A stretch of DNA of 64,000 nucleotides from Elephas maximus indicus (lineage: Eukaryota > Chordata > Mammalia > Proboscidea > Elephantidae). Below the pieces are notes generated by a model. That model was not told the origin of the DNA. It saw only the letters and a list, made by a program, of their open reading frames with translations, and ran no database searches. Of this stretch, positions 59,541 to 64,000 are shown piece by piece. Location: positions 46,590,249-46,654,248 of the forward strand of contig NC_064832.1 in the NCBI RefSeq assembly GCF_024166365.1. Reading direction: 5' to 3'. The position numbers were made by a program, and so were the translations under genes. Every line of letters begins with the position of its first letter. The stretch's first letter is position 1.

Positions 59541-60580
59541 TCTTACCTTTTAAATATCTCAACTTTGTTCTTATCAAACATGAATTTCTTCAAGATTCAT
59601 AAATTGCATAATTAAGTACTGACACAGAAGTTATTGTCAAAATTATCAATGTCATTTAGGAAGAAGGAAACATTTATAAGGGGTTTTAATACAATAACCC
59701 ATGCCATCATATTTGGGAAGTAGACTTAAAATTCTTGCTTACAGTGCCCTCCCATTTTTAATTTAAAGGAATGCTGTTTATTTCTAAATGTGGTACGGCC
59801 TTCTCATGTTTTTATTATACCTTTAGTAGCAAAACACAAATGTCAACCACACTCTACTTGTATAAAATGTATTATTTTGAAAATCACTGATAAATACAGT
59901 TATTGCCATACTTCATGCACTTTAAAAATTCCAAAGCCATAGGTGCTGTCAGATAACTTTGTAAGCGGTGGCTTAAAATGCTGTTGCCTATTTCAGCAAC
60001 GTATAAAGAACCACACCATATATTCTGTGGAAGGCAAAGCTACCAGAAGCAATGGTGGTATGAAAAGGCTTAAAGTGAATTATTCGCCTCTTAATACTCC
60101 CTTGTGTTCAGTCTGCTGCAAAGAGAAAGCTTGTTATCACTGTGAAAAGAGTGCCTTTGAATTAAGGAAAAAGTTCAGTCCATTTTGTTTGGTTTTCCTC
60201 CCAATGGCATCAATGTATGCAATCAACCTCCTGTCCCTAACTCACAGGGATTTTTCAAAATTCCACTCCCCTTTATACCTGGATTAGGAAAGTACTGAAT
60301 GTCTAAATATAATCGTACCTATAATGTTATGATTTAACCCCATACTTAAAATTGTGTATTTTTAGAAGAGACACTGCTTTTCTTCGCTATACATCCAACC
60401 CTAAATTAGTTTGAGACCTAATTTGCTCTCTTTATGATGGCTTCAAAGACATACTTTTTTATTTTTTTAAATAATTCCTATTCTACATCAATTCTTCTAG
60501 AGCTCAAATTTCCTCCATATTTTTATTGCAGTCAAAGGGAGATCCTTTTCGCATTTGACATACCTGACTTTACCGTCTAA
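59541..60580. other. Intron 1, no gene seen
   Basis: A 114-codon open frame at 59943-60287 has no recognisable domain or flanking splice logic and is taken as chance. No transposon recognised. Confidence 0.4.
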
Positions 60581-60776
60581 CCCGTTGCCATCTAGTCAAT
60601 TCTAATTCATAGTGACCCTAGAGGACAGAGTAAAACTGCCCCGTAGGATTTCCAAGTTTGTAATCTTTATGGAAGCAGACTGCCATGTCTTTCTCCCTCA
60701 GAATGTCTGGTGGGTTCAAACTGCAGACTTTTTGGTTAGCAGCCGAGCACTTAACCACTGTGCCACTGGGCTTGTT
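60581..60776 (-). repeat. AfroSINE, long form
   Basis: CCCGTTGCCATCTAGTCAAT, GTAATCTTTATGGAAGCAGA, reversed head CACTGTGCCACTGGGCTTG. Flanked by CTTTACCGTCTAA (60568-60580) and CTTTAGCCTCTAA (60777-60789). Confidence 0.95.
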
Positions 60777-61120
60777 CTTTAGCCTCTAATGTCTTACAAA
60801 TGTGTAAAGACGGCGTTGACACAAAATATAATGCTCATACAGATGAACACAAAAAATAAATTTAATATTTCTGCAAAGTACTGCATCTTTTGATCTTGAA
60901 TGTCTAAGTGCTATCAGTCCTATCAAGTATATTTTTATTGCAGATATTGTGCTTTTCATTTTTAGAAGCTCCATTTGGGTTTTTTTTTCTTTTCTTTTCT
61001 TTTTTGTTAATATCCTCCATTTCTCTTCTCCAGGCCCAAGATTAGAGCAAGGCAAAGGAGGCAACTAGGGTACAAAATTTAAGAAGTCATTCACTCCCAG
61101 AGTCGTGCTTTAACACTCTC

Positions 61121-61292
61121 GAAACCTTGGTGCTGTAGTGGTTAAGTGCTACAGCTACTAACCAAAGGGCTGGCAGTTCAAATCTGCCAGGCACTCCTTG
61201 GAAACTCTATGGGATGGTTCTCCTCTGTCCTATAGGGTCTCTATGAGTTGGAATCGACTTGATGGCAATGGGTTTGGTTTGTTTGGTTTGAG
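61121..61292 (+). repeat. AfroSINE, short form
   Basis: CCTTGGTGCTGTAGTGGTTA head, GGCACTCCTTGGAAACTCTA, GGGTCTCTATGAGTTGGAAT, tail GGTTTGGTTTGTTTGG. Confidence 0.93.
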
Positions 61293-61470
61293 CTTACTTA
61301 CAGCCAATTTCATCATCCCTCTCATTCCTGGGTCTGTTTCTATTGATTGACTTTTCTCCTAGGTATTGGTTACATTTTCTTGATTCATTGCCTGACTCGT
61401 AATTCCTGATTAGATTTCAGATATTATGAATTTTGCATTGTTGAGTACAGAATTTTATTGCACATCCTAT
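61293..61470 (-). mobile_element. L1 3'-region fragment
   Basis: GGGTCTGTTTCTATTGATTG, 'gacttttctcctaggtattg' and 'tgcattgttgagtacagaat' resemble L1M 3' sequence in reverse. Diverged. Confidence 0.5.
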
Positions 61471-62067
61471 GATCTGAACAAAAAGCATGTTTGTGGAATA
61501 AAAGGATTTACCCATTAGGCTGAATGGTGGCATCTGTCCCAAAGGTCTCCTTCTTGGAAAAGAAACAGAGAAAGGCCAGATGATCTTAAGAACATCAGCA
61601 GTTTATAATCCTCTATCTTCCGTGTCCCTCTACCAGTCATCCCAGAAGTTCCAGAGCCTTCCATAGAAAAAATTCTGACTCTGTAATGAGTAATAAAAGA
61701 TAATGTTGACAAATTAACATCAAGGTAATTGTTCATATATTTAATTATTGGAGTGTGATTGTGCAGATTGGCAGATTAAATTCCAGCAACATTTACTTAA
61801 ATAAAATGTATGGTGGTGAAAAACTGACAATAGAATTCAGTTCCCTAATGCTCACTTGGTTCTTCTCTCTGCCTTTTCCAGGACTACATTTGCATAGTAG
61901 TGTTCTAATATTTTCTCTTAGAAATTCATCGGAATGGGACTCAAGATGATGAAGTCTTTATTTTTCTCATCCCACAGCTGACTCAGATGATAGAAATCGA
62001 AGTATTGTTTTAAAATTTGCCAGACTTCCAACCAGTTACCATTATTTCCTGATCATTCCAGAAAACA
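61471..62067. other. Intron 1, no gene seen
   Basis: No exon, RNA gene or clear transposon recognised. Confidence 0.4.
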
Positions 62068-62268
62068 AACCGGTTGCTGTTGAATCAATTCTGACTCATG
62101 GCGACCCCATGTGTGTCAGAGCAGAGCTGTGCTCCATAGGGTTTTCAATGGCTGATTTTTTTGAAGTAGATCACCGCGCTGTTCTTCCAAGGTGCCTCTA
62201 GGTAGATTCAAACCCCCAACCTTTTGGTTAATAGCCAAGTACTTAACTGTTTGTGTCACCCAGAGAAT
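62068..62268 (-). repeat. AfroSINE, variant middle (type 3)
   Basis: AACCGGTTGCTGTTGAATCA, GAGCTGTGCTCCATAGGGTT, CAATGGCTGATTTTTTTGAA, GTAGATCACCGCGCTGTTCT and GGTGCCTCTAGGTAGATTCA. Confidence 0.92.
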
Positions 62269-63034
62269 CTTTTATAGTCATTACAGTGCTGCATATAGGA
62301 TTTTAAAAATTGAAAAAGTTATAATGAAAATAATATCATATAACTAAGAAGTTTCTATACTTTATCTCATATAAAAGATACGACTCTAAATTGTGGAAAG
62401 TATTTCAAATTTATGAAGTTGAAAACTTATTTTGACAATATTTTGCATACGTTTTGGTACTAGATGCTAATCATTTTATATAACATATCTTTTGAGTCTC
62501 TACCAACATATATTAACTTACTTCCAAGCCTAGAACCAATTTTAAGAGGCACTTTTCTAAATTTAAACTCAGCTTTTCTGATGATGGATCACAGTTCTTC
62601 ATGATATAGCCATGTTTATTCCTTTCCTTGAAAAAAGAAGCTACACCTTTCCTATAAATACAGGCTGGAATCTTCATTTAAGGTATTTATTTTACGGCTA
62701 GATAAATGGAAGCTGCATACAAGAAAAGTCGTTGAAAGAAGTGAAAGTCTAGGTAAATAATTCATACTTAAGGTGACTATTTTACAGAGCTGTTGCTTGG
62801 GCCTACCTGTGTAGTTGAATAGATCTTTGTATACCAAATGAATTTGAAGCCTGTCCAAGTGAATGTGGGCTTTTTGCATAGACTTTAGGAATTTGGCTTG
62901 ATGTAGTTTTTAAGGACAAAGTTTAAGCACTCTTTATTGAGAATATTTAATCAAAGAACTTGTAGTTTTATAATTCTCTGAGACAGAAGAATTCTCGACA
63001 TCTTTGAGATGCTAATGAACTCAGGTGTATTTTT
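62269..63034. other. Intron 1, no gene seen
   Basis: AT-rich without recognisable features. Confidence 0.4.
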
Positions 63035-64000
63035 TGAAAATTACCATACAGTAAAATTGACCTTTTTGAGAATGTAATTTTCTGAATTTCCACGTGAATA
63101 GCTTCATAAACCACTACCACAATGAAGATATGCAATAGACCCATCGCCCCAAAAGTTTCCTTATGCTAACACTTGTAGTTGTTGTTTTCCCCCAGCTTTA
63201 ATCCCTGGCACCCGTTGGTCTGTTCTCTGTCATAACAATTTTGCCATTTTGAGATTGTCTTATAAATGGAATTCTTTTATACATTATGCACCTTTTGAGA
63301 CTGATTTATTCCACTCTGCATAATGCTTTTGAGATTTGTTCAAGTGAAGTCAATAGTTGGTTTGTTTTTATGGCTGAGTAGTGTTTCATTGTATCTGTAT
63401 ACCACAGTTCGTTTATTCATTTATCTGTTGAAGGGCATCTGAGCTGATTCCCATTTTTGACAAAGAGAGGTCTATAAACATTTGCATACAAGTTTTTGTG
63501 TGAGCATACGTTTTCCTATCTTTGTAGCAAATATCTAGGATTGGGATGTTATTTTGTATGGTACGTGGAAGTTTAACTTTATAAGACATTTGCCCAACTT
63601 TTCCGGAGTGACTGCACCATTCTGCATTTTCACCTAAATGCATGAGAATTCTAGTTGCTCCACAACCTCATCGGCACTTGGTATTTTCAGTATTTTTTAT
63701 TTTAACCATCCCAATAGGTGTGTAGTCATATTTCATCACAGTTTTAATTTTTATTTCCTAATTGCTAATTATACTGAATATGTTTTCATGTGCATATTTG
63801 CTATCAGTTGAGCCTGTCTGGTGAAGTGACTGTTGAAGTCTTTGCCCATTTTAAAATTGTTTATTGTTGTTGTTGTTTGTTTTCTTACTAGTTAGTTTTG
63901 AAAATTCTCTACATATGCTGCATAAAGTGTTACAGATATTTTCCCTCAGTCCATAACTTGATTATTTATTTATTTTAGTTCTCTTAATAATGTCTTCCAC
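63035..64000 (-). mobile_element. L1 LINE 3' part, running off the right edge
   Basis: Reverse-strand L1 3' sequence: 'gtaaaattgacctttttgag', GGCTGAGTAGTGTTTCATTG, 'ttcgtttattcatttatctg', GTGACTGCACCATTCTGCAT, CCACAACCTCATCGGCACTT and 'gaagtctttgcccattttaaa' in the usual order. Contains many stops; no enzyme frame. Confidence 0.85.

Larger units (their letters stand above)
36364..64000 (+). other. PCDH17: PCDH17 intron 1 (partial)
   Basis: Everything right of the donor at 36364 is read as intron 1. I looked for an acceptor followed by the expected continuation of the cytoplasmic tail (TDNFP after MSIIQ) and found none in 27.6 kb. Base composition is AT-rich. AfroSINEs, L1, MIR, L2 and hAT fragments are listed separately. 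Confidence 0.8.

Noticed and set aside
36379-64000. Search for PCDH17 exon 2
   Set aside because: No acceptor followed by the expected tail sequence was found by eye. A translated search with the full PCDH17 protein would be decisive.

Overview
This window is nuclear DNA from a placental mammal, almost certainly an afrotherian (elephant, manatee, hyrax, tenrec and relatives). The evidence is about 28 copies of the tRNA-derived AfroSINE, a family confined to Afrotheria, together with pieces of the RTE-type LINE whose 3' end the SINE copies. The species cannot be fixed from this sequence alone. The only protein-coding gene I can support is PCDH17 (protocadherin-17, a delta-2 protocadherin) on the + strand. 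Its large first coding exon (33802-36363) carries the signal peptide, six cadherin repeats, the membrane span and the first part of the cytoplasmic tail. The exon ends at a clean splice donor, and the rest of the window is intron 1. I could not find exon 2, so the gene continues to the right.

Layout. 1-1968: the decayed 3' part of an RTE LINE with reverse-transcriptase remnants. 1969-24700: gene-free upstream DNA with many AfroSINEs, MIRs, an old L1 interrupted by an ERVL-like LTR that itself holds an AfroSINE, two further LTRs, a Tigger-like DNA transposon and hAT-like remnants. 24700-31100: upstream DNA almost free of transposons. 31100-33801: CpG-rich, TATA-less promoter and long untranslated leader with several upstream ATGs. 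33802-36363: PCDH17 exon 1 coding sequence. 36364-64000: intron 1, transposon-free for its first 5.5 kb, then again with AfroSINEs (dense from 51.7 kb), microsatellites, a hAT relic and an L1 3' end running off the right edge.

The most notable large-scale pattern is an AfroSINE-free interval of about 17 kb (24.7-41.8 kb) centred on PCDH17 exon 1, while the rest of the window carries about one copy per 1.7 kb. This fits a developmental gene whose flanks tolerate insertions poorly. Several non-repetitive stretches look like candidate conserved regulatory elements, but that needs cross-species alignment. I saw no new multi-gene system, no functional RNA gene and no CRISPR array. The remaining open reading frames are best explained as chance, repeat-derived or antisense to PCDH17.
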